Source: JACPPO01 sp965262505
GTDB lineage: Bacteria; Acidobacteriota; Vicinamibacteria; Vicinamibacterales; UBA2999
NCBI GenBank assembly: GCA_965262505.1
Contig: CBDHFM010000030.1
Coordinates: forward strand, 1,426,001 to 1,490,000
DNA: 64,000 nucleotides
Direction of reading: 5' to 3'
Shown here: in pieces, positions 51,757 through 60,231 of the stretch
How positions within the stretch are numbered: position 1 is the stretch's first letter
How the letters are laid out: every line of letters starts with the position of its first letter
Notes under the pieces: generated by a model
What the model saw: the letters and a program-made list of their open reading frames with translations, nothing else
The model's database searches: none
Told to the model about the DNA's origin: nothing
Translations under genes and position numbers: made by a program

Positions 51757-51870
51757 TTATCCCTGCCTCTGCTTGTGCTTCGGGTTCGTGCAGATGACCC
51801 TGACCACCCCGCGGCGGACGACGACCTTGCACTTGCCGCACATGCGCTTCACTGACGCTCTGACTTTCAT
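51757..51870 (-). CDS. rpmJ: 50S ribosomal protein L36
   Basis: 37-residue L36, read directly from the sequence: it begins MKVRASVKRMCGKCKVV and ends 'ICTNPKHKQRQG'. Zinc ligands are Cys11, Cys14, Cys27 and His32 (CxxC...C...H form). Four bases separate it from rpsM, and it follows infA by four bases. Confidence 0.96.
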   Translation of the reverse strand: MKVRASVKRMCGKCKVVVRRGVVRVICTNPKHKQRQG

Positions 51871-51874
51871 GACC

Positions 51875-52105
51875 CTACGCCTTCCTGACGATCCTGCCGC
51901 GCGTCAGATCCCGCGGCGTCAGCTCCACGACGACCCGGTCGCCGACCAGGAGCCTGACAAAATTTCTCTCGAGACCGCCGCCGACATGCGCCGTAACCCG
52001 CTGATTGCCGTCGATGTCGACCTGATACAGACCGCTCGGCAGCTGCGCTTCAACGATCCCTTCTTGTACGAGCGGCTTGTGACTGCCGACCTGTGATTCA
52101 TCCAT
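51875..52105 (-). CDS. infA: Translation initiation factor IF-1
   Basis: 76 residues. The OB fold is clear ('EGIVEAQLPSGLYQVDIDGN', 'FVRLLVGDRVVVELTPRDLT', 'RGRIV'), but the N-terminus 'MDESQVGSHKPLVQ' replaces the usual MAKEDVIEVEG, and the fold is moderately divergent. It occupies the A-site on the 30S during initiation. No alternative start matching the usual N-terminus exists. Confidence 0.93.
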   Translation of the reverse strand: MDESQVGSHKPLVQEGIVEAQLPSGLYQVDIDGNQRVTAHVGGGLERNFVRLLVGDRVVVELTPRDLTRGRIVRKA

Positions 52106-52169
52106 GGCAACACCACATTACCAGTCACATACCGCCAATCACGAACCCCCAATCAGAGGTCGCGGGTAG

Positions 52170-52961
52170 CTATTCACTGACGGCCAACAGCTCACGTGTT
52201 CTCGTCGCGTCCGCGTCCAGCAACGTCAAGATCTCGCATCCGCCATCCGCCACGACAACGGTGTGCTCGAAGTGGGCCGACAGTGTGCCGTCCCGCGTCA
52301 CGGCCGTCCACCCGTCGCCGAGGACCTTCACCGCCGCGGCGCCGACGTTCACCATCGGCTCGATCGCGAGCGCCATGCCCTCGGCCAGACGTGGTCCTCG
52401 ATCCGCGGGGCCGTAATTCGCGATCTGCGGCTCCTCGTGCAGTGAGGTGCCGATACCGTGCCCCACGAACTCCCGAACGACGGAAAAGCCGTGCGCCTCG
52501 ACATGCGCCTGTACCGCAGCACCGATATCCGACACCCGGGCGCCAGGCTTCACCGCGTCGATGCCATGAAACAACGCCGCCTCCGTCACGCGCAGCAGCT
52601 TTGCGGCCTCAGCCGACACGCGCCCGACCGGCACCGTTACCGCACAGTCGCCGTAGAACCCATCGAGCTTCGCGCCCATGTCGAGCGAGAGCACGTCGCC
52701 CTCGACCAGCTGGCGCGTGGACGGAATTCCATGGACCACCTGCTCGTTGACCGACGCGCACACAGTCGCGGGATATCCGTGATACCCCTTGAACGCGGGT
52801 TCGGCGCCCGCCTCGCGTACGAGCCCTTCAGCGGACGCATCGATCGCCTCGGTCGTGACGCCAGGCCCGATCATCCGCCGCAGCTCAGCGAGAATCCTGC
52901 CGACGAGCTGATTGACCCGCCGCAGCTTCTGGATCTCAGTCTTCGAGCGGCACACGATCAT
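52170..52961 (-). CDS. map: Type I methionine aminopeptidase
   Basis: 263 residues. Removes the initiator Met from new proteins. Metal ligands are seen in 'LSLDMGAKLDGFYGDCAVTV' (two Asp), 'FVGHGIGTSLHEEPQI' (His), 'AIEPMVNVG' (Glu) and 'SAHFEHTVVV' (His/Glu). Its ATG overlaps the adk stop by four bases (ATGA), so the two are translationally coupled. Confidence 0.96.
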   Translation of the reverse strand: MIVCRSKTEIQKLRRVNQLVGRILAELRRMIGPGVTTEAIDASAEGLVREAGAEPAFKGYHGYPATVCASVNEQVVHGIPSTRQLVEGDVLSLDMGAKLDGFYGDCAVTVPVGRVSAEAAKLLRVTEAALFHGIDAVKPGARVSDIGAAVQAHVEAHGFSVVREFVGHGIGTSLHEEPQIANYGPADRGPRLAEGMALAIEPMVNVGAAAVKVLGDGWTAVTRDGTLSAHFEHTVVVADGGCEILTLLDADATRTRELLAVSE

Positions 52962-53650
52962 CGACCTGCTGCCTCCCGCGCCTCCGCAACCACGCGTGTC
53001 TGTGCCGCCGCGATGTCAATCGTCGTACCCAGCTCCTCCGCCACACGGTCGGGCGGCTGCGCCCCGTTCACCGTGCAGAACGTCGGCCGCTCGCGGTAGT
53101 ACTCGACAAGCGGCTTGCTCGCGCGCCTGTAGACCTTGAGCCGCTCGAGCACGACCTGCTCACTGTCGTCGGCACGATACACGAGGGTACCGCCGCAGCG
53201 TTGGCACGCCGTCCCCACGCCGTCTGCCGGCTCCGCATTCGTCCCGCATTTCGAGCAGACGCGGCGCCCCGCCAGCCGCTTCACCAGGTCCTCTTCCGGC
53301 ACCACGATATCGACGATGATCAGGGGGCCCCTCCCCCGCTCTTCGATGATGCCATCAAGGGCGCGCGCCTGTGACACAGTGCGTGGGAACCCATCGAGGA
53401 CGAAGCCCGCGTCGGTGTCCGGCCGCACCAGCCGCTCCCGGACGATGGCTACCATCGTCTCGTCGTCCACGAGCTCGCCACGATCCATCTTCGCCTTCGC
53501 CACCAGCGCCACCGGCAGCTGGTCCTTGACGCCCTGGCGGAGCATGTCGCCCGTCGAAATCTTGGGCAGCCCGCGTCGCCGCGCGAACCGCTCTGCCTGG
53601 GTTCCCTTGCCGGCCCCCGGCCCCCCCAACATGACGACGTTCAGTCCCAT
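52958..53650 (-). CDS. adk: Adenylate kinase
   Basis: 230 residues; converts AMP and ATP to ADP. P-loop 'GGPGAGKGTQAERF', AMP-binding 'STGDMLR', 'VLDGFPRTVSQARAL' and a zinc-type LID with 'CSKCG' and 'CQRCGG'. Normal length for the long form. Three bases from the secY stop. Confidence 0.96.
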   Translation of the reverse strand: MGLNVVMLGGPGAGKGTQAERFARRRGLPKISTGDMLRQGVKDQLPVALVAKAKMDRGELVDDETMVAIVRERLVRPDTDAGFVLDGFPRTVSQARALDGIIEERGRGPLIIVDIVVPEEDLVKRLAGRRVCSKCGTNAEPADGVGTACQRCGGTLVYRADDSEQVVLERLKVYRRASKPLVEYYRERPTFCTVNGAQPPDRVAEELGTTIDIAAAQTRVVAEAREAAGR

Positions 53651-53653
53651 CTA

Positions 53654-55042
53654 CTACCCGCGGCGTCCTCTAATGCGCGTCTTCTTCATGAACCCGTCGT
53701 AGTGCCGCATGATGAGCTGCGATTCGACCTGGTTCACCGTGTCCATAGCCACGCCGACGACAATCAGCAACGACGTGCCGCCGAAGAAGAACGTGATCCC
53801 CACGCCCTGCGTGACCCACAGCGGCATCAGAGCGTCGAGCTGCTCACCGATGAACGGAATCGGCGCGACCCTGAAACCGGTCAGCAGAAACTCCGGCAGG
53901 ATGGCGACGGCCGACAGGTACAAGGCCCCGACCAGGGTGAGGCGCGCCAGAATCGTGTCGATATGCTCGGCGGTGCGCTTACCGGGCCGGATTCCAGGGA
54001 TGAACCCGCCGTACTTCCGCATGTTCTCCGCCACGTCGTCCGGGTTGAAAATGATGGCTGTGTAAAAGTAGCAGAAAAAGATGATGCCACCGACATACAT
54101 CAGGTTGTAGAGCGGCATCCCGTACGCGAGCTGGTCCGAAACGGCGCGGCCCCACGTACCGCTCTCGAACATCGTGGCGACGGTCGCCGGGAACGCCAGA
54201 ATGGACGAGGCAAAGATCACCGGAATGACGCCGCCCGTGTTGACCTTGAGCGGAATGTGCGTGCTCGAACCACCGTACTGCCGGCGCCCGACAACTCGCT
54301 TGGCGTACTGCACTGTGATACGCCGGTGGCCACGCTCGACGAAAATGATTGCGCTGACGACCCCCACCATCATCACGACCAGAAACACGATGCGCAGCAG
54401 GCTGATCTGTCCGGTGCGCATCTGGTCGAAGGTCGTCAGCACCGCCGAGGGCAGCCCGACGACAATCCCGGCGAAGATCAGCAGGGACATGCCGTTGCCG
54501 ATGCCGCGCTCGGTAATCTGCTCGCCCAGCCACATGATGAACATCGTCCCCGTGGTCAGCGTGAGGACGCACATGAAGCGGAAGCCCCACCCCGAAACGT
54601 ACACGAGCGGAAGGCCGCCGGCGATCTGCGTCTGGCGCTCCAGGAAGAAGGCGATGCCCAGCGACTGTACGATGGCCAGCGCCAGCGTCAAGTAACGCGT
54701 GTACTGGGTGATCTTGCGGCGCCCCAGCTCGCCTTCCTTCGAGATCCGTTCGAGCGTCGGCCAGACGACCGTCAGCAGCTGCAGGATGATCGATGAGCTG
54801 ATATACGGCATGACGCCGAGTGCGAAAATCGTTACCTGCGACAGGTTCCCGCCCGAGAACATGTCGTAGAGACCAAACATCGTGTTGCGCGTCTGCTCGG
54901 CCAGGATCGCCAGCGCCTCGGTATTCACACCCGGCGTCGGGATGTGGCTGCCGATGCGGTACACGCCGAGCATCGCGAGCGTGAAGAGCACTCGGTTGCG
55001 CAGGTCGGTGACCGCAAACAGGTTCTTGAGCGCGTTATCCAT
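53654..55042 (-). CDS. secY: Protein translocase subunit SecY
   Basis: 462 residues, ten transmembrane helices, central channel of the Sec translocon. 'LRNRVLFTLAMLGVYRIGSH' (TM1), the plug and 'LGVMPYISSSIILQLLTVVW' and 'FVERGHRRITVQYAKRVVGR' are diagnostic. It lies in the spc operon between rplO and adk, the common order outside Proteobacteria. Confidence 0.97.
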   Translation of the reverse strand: MDNALKNLFAVTDLRNRVLFTLAMLGVYRIGSHIPTPGVNTEALAILAEQTRNTMFGLYDMFSGGNLSQVTIFALGVMPYISSSIILQLLTVVWPTLERISKEGELGRRKITQYTRYLTLALAIVQSLGIAFFLERQTQIAGGLPLVYVSGWGFRFMCVLTLTTGTMFIMWLGEQITERGIGNGMSLLIFAGIVVGLPSAVLTTFDQMRTGQISLLRIVFLVVMMVGVVSAIIFVERGHRRITVQYAKRVVGRRQYGGSSTHIPLKVNTGGVIPVIFASSILAFPATVATMFESGTWGRAVSDQLAYGMPLYNLMYVGGIIFFCYFYTAIIFNPDDVAENMRKYGGFIPGIRPGKRTAEHIDTILARLTLVGALYLSAVAILPEFLLTGFRVAPIPFIGEQLDALMPLWVTQGVGITFFFGGTSLLIVVGVAMDTVNQVESQLIMRHYDGFMKKTRIRGRRG

Positions 55043-55077
55043 CGTTCTTCAACTCAGGCGGACCTTCAGGCCCGTCT

Positions 55078-55524
55078 CTACGCCAGCACCTCGGTGGCAC
55101 CGCCGGCCGCGGCAATCTTTTCTGCCGCCTTGCCACTGAACTTGTGCGCCCGCACTGTCAGCTTCTTCTTGATGTCGCCGCGCGCCAGCACCTTGACGGG
55201 CTGGCGGCTGCTGCGAACGACACCCTGCTCGCGGAGCAGTTCCGGCGTGATGACAGTACCGGCCTCGAAACGCTCGGCCAGCGTGTCGAGATTCACCACG
55301 GCATACTCGATGCGGAACGGGTTGTGAAACCCTCGCTTCGGGATCCGCCGGTGCAGCGGCATCTGCCCGCCCTCGAAGCCGCGCTTGAACTTGAAGCCCG
55401 ACCGCGATTGCGCACCCTTGTGGCCGCGTCCCGCCTGCGTGCCGGTGCCAGACCCGTGGCCGCGGCCCACGCGCTTCTTCGAGAACTTCGACCGATCGGC
55501 CGGCTTCAGATTGCTGAGATCCAT
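55078..55524 (-). CDS. rplO: 50S ribosomal protein L15
   Basis: 148 residues: 'MDLSNLKPADRSKFSKKRVG', the glycine-rich 'RGHGSGTGTQAGRGHKGAQS', and the C-terminal L15 domain. Eight bases separate it from rpmD. Confidence 0.97.
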   Translation of the reverse strand: MDLSNLKPADRSKFSKKRVGRGHGSGTGTQAGRGHKGAQSRSGFKFKRGFEGGQMPLHRRIPKRGFHNPFRIEYAVVNLDTLAERFEAGTVITPELLREQGVVRSSRQPVKVLARGDIKKKLTVRAHKFSGKAAEKIAAAGGATEVLA

Positions 55525-55532
55525 TTTCTAAC

Positions 55533-55739
55533 CTACTCCGCCACCGTCACGAGGTGCCGGACCTTGAGAAGCATGCCCCGGGTCTCGGGTGTATCCGGCA
55601 GCTCCACGGTGTGACGAATCCGGCGAAGGCCCATACCCTCCACCGTCTTGCCCTGCGTCCTGTTGAAGCCGATAGGGCTCCGGACCAGCGTGATCGTGAG
55701 CCGTTTCGGCGTCTTCTGCTTTACAGCCTTTTTCGCCAT
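55533..55739 (-). CDS. rpmD: 50S ribosomal protein L30
   Basis: 68 residues from the ATG at 55739 ('MAKKAVKQKTPKRLTITLVR'), a short lysine-rich addition before the normal ~60-residue ferredoxin-like fold ('SPIGFNRTQGKTVEGMGLRR'). The upstream in-frame extension into rpsE is not coding. Confidence 0.94.
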   Translation of the reverse strand: MAKKAVKQKTPKRLTITLVRSPIGFNRTQGKTVEGMGLRRIRHTVELPDTPETRGMLLKVRHLVTVAE

Positions 55740-55767
55740 GTGTCTTGTGCCCTGACTGCTGCCCTGA

Positions 55768-56292
55768 CTACGCCCCAACCAGATCGGCTTCTTCCTTGCC
55801 GCGGAACCGGGCCACCTGGGCCGGGTCCTTCAGGTCCATCAATCCCGAGAAGGTCGCGCGCACGACATTGTGCGGATTGGGCGATCCCAGCGACTTCGTC
55901 ATCAGGTTCTGAATGCCGGCCGCCTCGACCACGGCGCGCACGGCGCCGCCCGCGATGAGGCCGGTCCCCTCCGGAGCAGGTTTCAGCAGCACGGCCCCGG
56001 CCCCGAACTTTCCGATGACCTGGTGCGGGATGGTCGTGCCCCGGAGCGGCACCTGTATCAGGTTCTTCTTGCCCGCCTCGATACCCTTCTTGATCGCGGA
56101 CGGCACTTCTTTCGCCTTGCCGACGCCAAACCCCACGACGCCCAGGCCGTCGCCGACCACGACGAGCGCGCTGAAGCTCAGGTTCTTGCCGCCCTTGACC
56201 ACCTTGGTCACGCGGTTAATCGACACCACTGTGTCCTTGATGTCCAGCTGTGACGGGTCGATTTTCTCGCGATCGCGATTCATCATTGCCAC
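55768..56292 (-). CDS. rpsE: 30S ribosomal protein S5
   Basis: 174 residues. Double-stranded RNA-binding N-domain ('VSINRVTKVVKGGKNLSFSA', 'GDGLGVVGFGVGKAKEVPSA') and the C-terminal S5 domain ('AVLLKPAPEGTGLIAGGAVR'). It overlaps no neighbour and starts one base after rplR ends. Confidence 0.97.
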   Translation of the reverse strand: MAMMNRDREKIDPSQLDIKDTVVSINRVTKVVKGGKNLSFSALVVVGDGLGVVGFGVGKAKEVPSAIKKGIEAGKKNLIQVPLRGTTIPHQVIGKFGAGAVLLKPAPEGTGLIAGGAVRAVVEAAGIQNLMTKSLGSPNPHNVVRATFSGLMDLKDPAQVARFRGKEEADLVGA

Positions 56293-56293
56293 G

Positions 56294-56668
56294 CTAAAAC
56301 TCCAGACCTGCTTCGCGCGCCGCGTCGGCCACCGCCTTCACGCGCCCGTGATAGAGGAACCCGTTGCGGTCGAAGACCACCTGCGTGACGCCCTTTTCCA
56401 ATAACCGCTTGGCGATGGTCTTGCCGATCGCCTGGGCGCCAGCGACGTTGCCACCAGTGGACTGCTTCTCAAGCGCGCTCTTCACGGACGGTTCGACGCT
56501 CGATGCCGACGCGATCGTCCGGCCCGCCATGTCGTCGACCACCTGCACGTAGATGTGCGCGACACTGCGGTACACCGTGAGGCGCGGACGCGCCTCGGTG
56601 CCACGGACACGCTTGCGGATCCGGTGCTTAATCCGGTCCCGGCGATCTTCTTTCGTCTTGATCCTCAT
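56294..56668 (-). CDS. rplR: 50S ribosomal protein L18
   Basis: 124 residues; 5S rRNA binder. 'HRIRKRVRGTEARPRLTVYR' and 'VVFDRNGFLYHGRVKAVADA' are the family signatures. Standard place between rplF and rpsE. Confidence 0.97.
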   Translation of the reverse strand: MRIKTKEDRRDRIKHRIRKRVRGTEARPRLTVYRSVAHIYVQVVDDMAGRTIASASSVEPSVKSALEKQSTGGNVAGAQAIGKTIAKRLLEKGVTQVVFDRNGFLYHGRVKAVADAAREAGLEF

Positions 56669-56681
56669 GCTCGATCCTTGT

Positions 56682-57212
56682 CTACGCGCCTGTCTTGCCG
56701 ACCTTCTTCTTCAACACTTCGCCGGTGTACCGCACGCCCTTCTGCTTGTACGGGTCGGGCCTGCGCATCTGCCGTATGTCCGCCGCGACTTGGCCGACCC
56801 TCTGGCAGTCGGCGCCGGTGACGGTGACGTGTGTCTGCTTCTCGATCGCGATGTCGATCCCCTCCGGGATGTCGAAGACGATCGGGTGCGAGTACCCGAG
56901 CGCGAAGTGCACCTGCGTGCCTTTCAGCTCCGCCCGGTAACCGATGCCGACGATGTCCAGCTCCTTCTTGAAACCCTCCGCCACGCCGGTGACGGCATTG
57001 GCGACAAGGCTGCGCGCCAGGCCGTGAAACTTCCGCAGCTCGTCGCTCTGCAGCTTCGCGACGAGGGCACCGTCCTCCAGCGCGAACGCGACGCCGGGCG
57101 GCAGCACCTGCCGCAGCTTGCCCTTCGGGCCCTGCACTTCCACCGCATCGGACCCGACCGTCACGGTCACGCCCTTCGGAATCGGGATCGGCTTCTTACC
57201 AATTCGAGACAT
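56682..57212 (-). CDS. rplF: 50S ribosomal protein L6
   Basis: 176 residues from the ATG at 57212 ('MSRIGKKPIPIPKGVTVTVG'). Tandem L6 domains, with the rRNA-binding C-terminal motif 'RPDPYKQKGVRYTGEVLKKK'. An in-frame start nine bases earlier is possible. An 87-base non-coding gap separates it from rpsH. Confidence 0.97.
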   Translation of the reverse strand: MSRIGKKPIPIPKGVTVTVGSDAVEVQGPKGKLRQVLPPGVAFALEDGALVAKLQSDELRKFHGLARSLVANAVTGVAEGFKKELDIVGIGYRAELKGTQVHFALGYSHPIVFDIPEGIDIAIEKQTHVTVTGADCQRVGQVAADIRQMRRPDPYKQKGVRYTGEVLKKKVGKTGA

Positions 57213-57299
57213 TGCTCTCAATCCTGGGGAGACCCGAAAAGTCTCCGTCTACCATGTCCGTCCGTGCATCGACGCGGGAGGCCGTCAGGCCCCCGAGCA

Positions 57300-57713
57300 C
57301 TACCACACGTTACAAAGCACCTCTCCACCCACGCCGGCCTTCCGTGCCGAGCGTCCAGTCATCACGCCCCGCGACGTCGTCAGGATGTTCGTACCGAGCC
57401 CGCCGAGCACGGTCGGCACGTCCTGGACACCAAGGTAGACGCGCCGGCCCGGGCGGCTGATTCGCTGAATTCCGCTGATGACCTTCTCACCATGGGGCCC
57501 GTACTTCAGAAATACACGGATCACCTGGCGCGACTGGCGGCCCACCCTGTCGGCCGGCTCCTCGCCGAGCCGAAAGCCCTGAATATAGCCCTCGTCCTGG
57601 AGAATCCGCGCGATCTCCGCCTTCAGCTTGCTAGCCGGCATGTCGACACGCGTGTGTTTGGCCGACACCGCGTTGCGGATGCGTGTGAGCATGTCAGAAA
57701 TCGGATCGGTCAT
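57300..57713 (-). CDS. rpsH: 30S ribosomal protein S8
   Basis: 137 residues: 'MTDPISDMLTRIRNAVSAKH' and the C-terminal 'GLGTNILTTSRGVMTGRSAR'. It binds helix 21 of 16S rRNA and represses the spc operon in E. coli. The tail 'KAGVGGEVLCNVW' is the normal end. Confidence 0.97.
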   Translation of the reverse strand: MTDPISDMLTRIRNAVSAKHTRVDMPASKLKAEIARILQDEGYIQGFRLGEEPADRVGRQSRQVIRVFLKYGPHGEKVISGIQRISRPGRRVYLGVQDVPTVLGGLGTNILTTSRGVMTGRSARKAGVGGEVLCNVW

Positions 57714-57791
57714 CTTCTTGTTCTCTCTCGCTAACTTCGAGCTCCCACCCCAATGCCCGGCGTCGGTACCGGGAATGGTGTCGTGAGAGTG

Positions 57792-57977
57792 CTACCAGGA
57801 GCTTTTTGTCACGCCTGTCACGTCGCCGTCGAGCGCCAACTTCCGGAAGCAGAGGCGACACAACGAGAACTTGCGCATGAAGGCACGCGGCCGGCCGCAC
57901 AGCTTGCAGCGGTTCCGCGCGCGGACCTTGTATTTCGGCGTCTTCGCTTCCTTGGCGATCTTCGAAGTAGTGGCCAT
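57792..57977 (-). CDS. rpsN: 30S ribosomal protein S14, zinc type
   Basis: 61 residues, the short zinc-binding form (type Z) with 'CKLCGRPRAFMRKFSLCRLC'. This form, rather than the ~100-residue zinc-free one, limits dependence on a separate S14 paralog. Three bases from rplE. Confidence 0.96.
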   Translation of the reverse strand: MATTSKIAKEAKTPKYKVRARNRCKLCGRPRAFMRKFSLCRLCFRKLALDGDVTGVTKSSW

Positions 57978-57979
57978 AG

Positions 57980-58522
57980 TTAGTTCTTCCTGAACGGCAT
58001 TCCCAGCAGCTGCAGGAGCTTGCGTGCCTCCTCATCCGTCCGCGCCGTGGTTACCACGGACACGTTCATGCCGCGATCCTTGTCAACCTTCATGTAGTCG
58101 ATCTCCGGAAACAACAACTGATCGCGCAGGCCCAGCGTGTAATTGCCGCGACCGTCGAACCCCTTCGGCGACAGGCCGCGGAAGTCGCGCACGCGCGGCA
58201 ACGCGATGCTGATGAGACGGTCGAGGAACTCGTACATCTGCTCGCCACGCAGTGTCACCATTGCGCCGACCGGCATCCCCTGCCGCAACTTGAACTGCGC
58301 GACCGACTTCGTCGCGCGCCGGACCACGGCTTTCTGCCCGGTGATGCGACCGATCTCATCGGCGCCGGTGTCGGCCACTTTGGCGTTCTGCGACGCCTCG
58401 CCCAGGCCCATGTTCACGACGATCTTCTCGATCCTGGGAATCGCCATCACGCTCTTGTAGCCGAACTCCTTCTTGAGCGTCGGCGCGATTTCCGCTCGGT
58501 ACCGATCTTTCAGGCGACTCAT
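57980..58522 (-). CDS. rplE: 50S ribosomal protein L5
   Basis: 180 residues from the ATG at 58522, whose ATGA overlaps the rplX stop. 'IPRIEKIVVNMGLGEASQNA', 'RGEQMYEFLDRLISIALPRV' and 'DFRGLSPKGFDGRGNYTLGL' define L5, a 5S rRNA contact in the central protuberance. Confidence 0.97.
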   Translation of the reverse strand: MSRLKDRYRAEIAPTLKKEFGYKSVMAIPRIEKIVVNMGLGEASQNAKVADTGADEIGRITGQKAVVRRATKSVAQFKLRQGMPVGAMVTLRGEQMYEFLDRLISIALPRVRDFRGLSPKGFDGRGNYTLGLRDQLLFPEIDYMKVDKDRGMNVSVVTTARTDEEARKLLQLLGMPFRKN

Positions 58523-58851
58523 TTGTCGACCACTCCCTCGCACTTGCGGCAGATCCGGACCTTGCGCCCGTCGTTCAGAATTCGGTGACCCACGCGGGTC
58601 GTCTTGCTGCACTCTGGGCACACCAACTGGACGTTGCTCGCATGCAACGAGGCCTCGCGCTCGACAACTCCGCCCTTGATGTTCTTCTGAGGGTTCGGCC
58701 GCGTGTGGCGCTTGATGATGTTCGCGCCCTCGACGATCAGGCGGTTCCTCACCGGGAGCACCTTGAGCACTCGTCCGCGCTTCCCGCTGTCCTTGCCCGT
58801 CGTCACGACGACGGTGTCGTTGCGACGGATGGGTGTTTGCAGTCTCGCCAT
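58519..58851 (-). CDS. rplX: 50S ribosomal protein L24
   Basis: 110 residues, with a KOW-type RNA-binding N-domain ('RNDTVVVTTGKDSGKRGRVL') and, after ~70, 'CPECSKTTRVGHRI' and 'RICRKCEG', a zinc-ribbon-like cysteine set seen in many bacterial L24. Overlaps rplE by four bases. Confidence 0.96.
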   Translation of the reverse strand: MARLQTPIRRNDTVVVTTGKDSGKRGRVLKVLPVRNRLIVEGANIIKRHTRPNPQKNIKGGVVEREASLHASNVQLVCPECSKTTRVGHRILNDGRKVRICRKCEGVVDK

Positions 58852-58855
58852 CGTC

Positions 58856-59224
58856 CTAGAGCACCTCTGGCGCGAGCGAAATAATCTTCATGAACCGGCG
58901 CTCGCGCAATTCCCGCGCGACCGGGCCGAAGACACGCGTCCCGATGGGCTCGTTCTGGTCGTTCACCAGCACGGCCGCGTTCCGATCGAAGCGGATGTAG
59001 GTGCCGTCACGCCGACGCTGTTCCTTGGCCGTCCGCACGATCACCGCCTTGACGACCTGCCCCTTCTTCACGGTCCCATCCGGCGTGGCTTCCTTGACCG
59101 ACGCCGTCACGAGGTCGCCGAGCCGCGCGTAGCGCCCAGTCGATCCGCCGAGCGGGTTGATCACCGCGATCTTCCGCGCGCCGGAGTTGTCGGCGACGTC
59201 GAGGACCGATTGCATCTGGATCAT
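58856..59224 (-). CDS. rplN: 50S ribosomal protein L14
   Basis: 122 residues: 'MIQMQSVLDVADNSGARKIA', 'RFDRNAAVLVNDQNEPIGTR', 'RELRERRFMKIISLAPEVL'. First gene of the classical spc segment; nine bases after rpsQ. Confidence 0.97.
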   Translation of the reverse strand: MIQMQSVLDVADNSGARKIAVINPLGGSTGRYARLGDLVTASVKEATPDGTVKKGQVVKAVIVRTAKEQRRRDGTYIRFDRNAAVLVNDQNEPIGTRVFGPVARELRERRFMKIISLAPEVL

Positions 59225-59233
59225 GGCGGTCTC

Positions 59234-59488
59234 CTAAACTACCGGTGCCTTGGTGACCACACGTGTCACGATCCAGCGCTTGCGGCGGCTGAGCGGCCTG
59301 GACTCGGCGATGGCTACCGTGTCACCCATCCTGGCCTCGTTGTCCTCGTTGTGCGCGACGAACTTCGAGGTCTTGCGCTGGCCCTTGCGGTAGAGCTCGT
59401 GCTGCACCTTGCGCTCGACGGCGACAACCACGGTCTTCTCCATCTTGTCGCTGACCACGGTGCCGGTCAGTTGTGCTTTGACGCTCAT
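59234..59488 (-). CDS. rpsQ: 30S ribosomal protein S17
   Basis: 84 residues, OB fold: 'LTGTVVSDKMEKTVVVAVER', 'KTSKFVAHNEDNEARMGDTV', 'AIAESRPLSRRKRWIVTRVV'. Binds 16S helix 11. An 82-base gap precedes it. Confidence 0.97.
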   Translation of the reverse strand: MSVKAQLTGTVVSDKMEKTVVVAVERKVQHELYRKGQRKTSKFVAHNEDNEARMGDTVAIAESRPLSRRKRWIVTRVVTKAPVV

Positions 59489-59570
59489 ATCAGTCCTATG
59501 GGCGGCCCTGCCAGCCTTCGCTCGCTACGGCTGGTCCGCCGAAGCAAGCGGAGGCGGAAAAGGTCCGCCT

Positions 59571-59774
59571 CTACTTCGCGGCCGCCTGGCGTTCCTTCTC
59601 CAGAAGAATCGTATTGATACGCGCCAGGTCGCGGCGAATATCTCGAGCCTTGCCAGGCGCCTCGAGCTGCCCCATCGATTTCTGAATCCGGAACCGGAAT
59701 ATCTGATCCTCCAGATCCTTCACGCGCGCGCGCAGGTCGTCCACCGTGAACTCGCGAATGTCCGTCGCCTTCAT
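59571..59774 (-). CDS. rpmC: 50S ribosomal protein L29
   Basis: 67 residues from the ATG at 59774: 'MKATDIREFTVDDLRARVKD' and 'LARINTILLEKERQAAAK', a helical hairpin near the exit tunnel. Its ATGA overlaps the rplP stop. The longer in-frame extension is a shadow of rplP. Confidence 0.95.
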   Translation of the reverse strand: MKATDIREFTVDDLRARVKDLEDQIFRFRIQKSMGQLEAPGKARDIRRDLARINTILLEKERQAAAK

Positions 59775-60196
59775 GACGCCTTCTCCTGGGCGAAGCGCGT
59801 GGCGAACTTCGTCTTGATCGGCAGCTTCGCCGAGGCCAGCTGCATGGCGCGACGGGCGTCGGATTCGGTGACGCCCTCCATCTCGAACATGACGCAACCG
59901 GGCCGGACGACGCAGACCCACTGCTCGGGTGCGCCCTTGCCCTTGCCCATGCGCGTTTCCTGCGGCTTCTTCGTGATCGGCTTCGCCGGGAAGACACGCA
60001 CCCAGATCTTCCCTCCGCGCTTGATGAAGCGGGTCATCGCCACCCGAGCCGCTTCTATCTGCCGGTCGGTCAGCCAGCACGGCTCCATCGCCTTGAGCCC
60101 GTAGTCACCGAACGACACGTCCGATCCGCGCCACGCCTTCCCGGCCATGCGTCCGCGCTGCTGCTTGCGGTACTTGACCTTCTTCGGCATCAACAT
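59771..60196 (-). CDS. rplP: 50S ribosomal protein L16
   Basis: 141 residues: 'MLMPKKVKYRKQQRGRMAGK', 'GDYGLKAMEPCWLTDRQIEA', 'RMGKGKGAPEQWVCVVRPG'. Contacts the A-site tRNA elbow. Starts 35 bases after rpsC. Confidence 0.97.
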   Translation of the reverse strand: MLMPKKVKYRKQQRGRMAGKAWRGSDVSFGDYGLKAMEPCWLTDRQIEAARVAMTRFIKRGGKIWVRVFPAKPITKKPQETRMGKGKGAPEQWVCVVRPGCVMFEMEGVTESDARRAMQLASAKLPIKTKFATRFAQEKAS

Positions 60197-60231
60197 CTTC
60201 GTTTACCCCTCGTCGGCGCCGCCGGATCGTC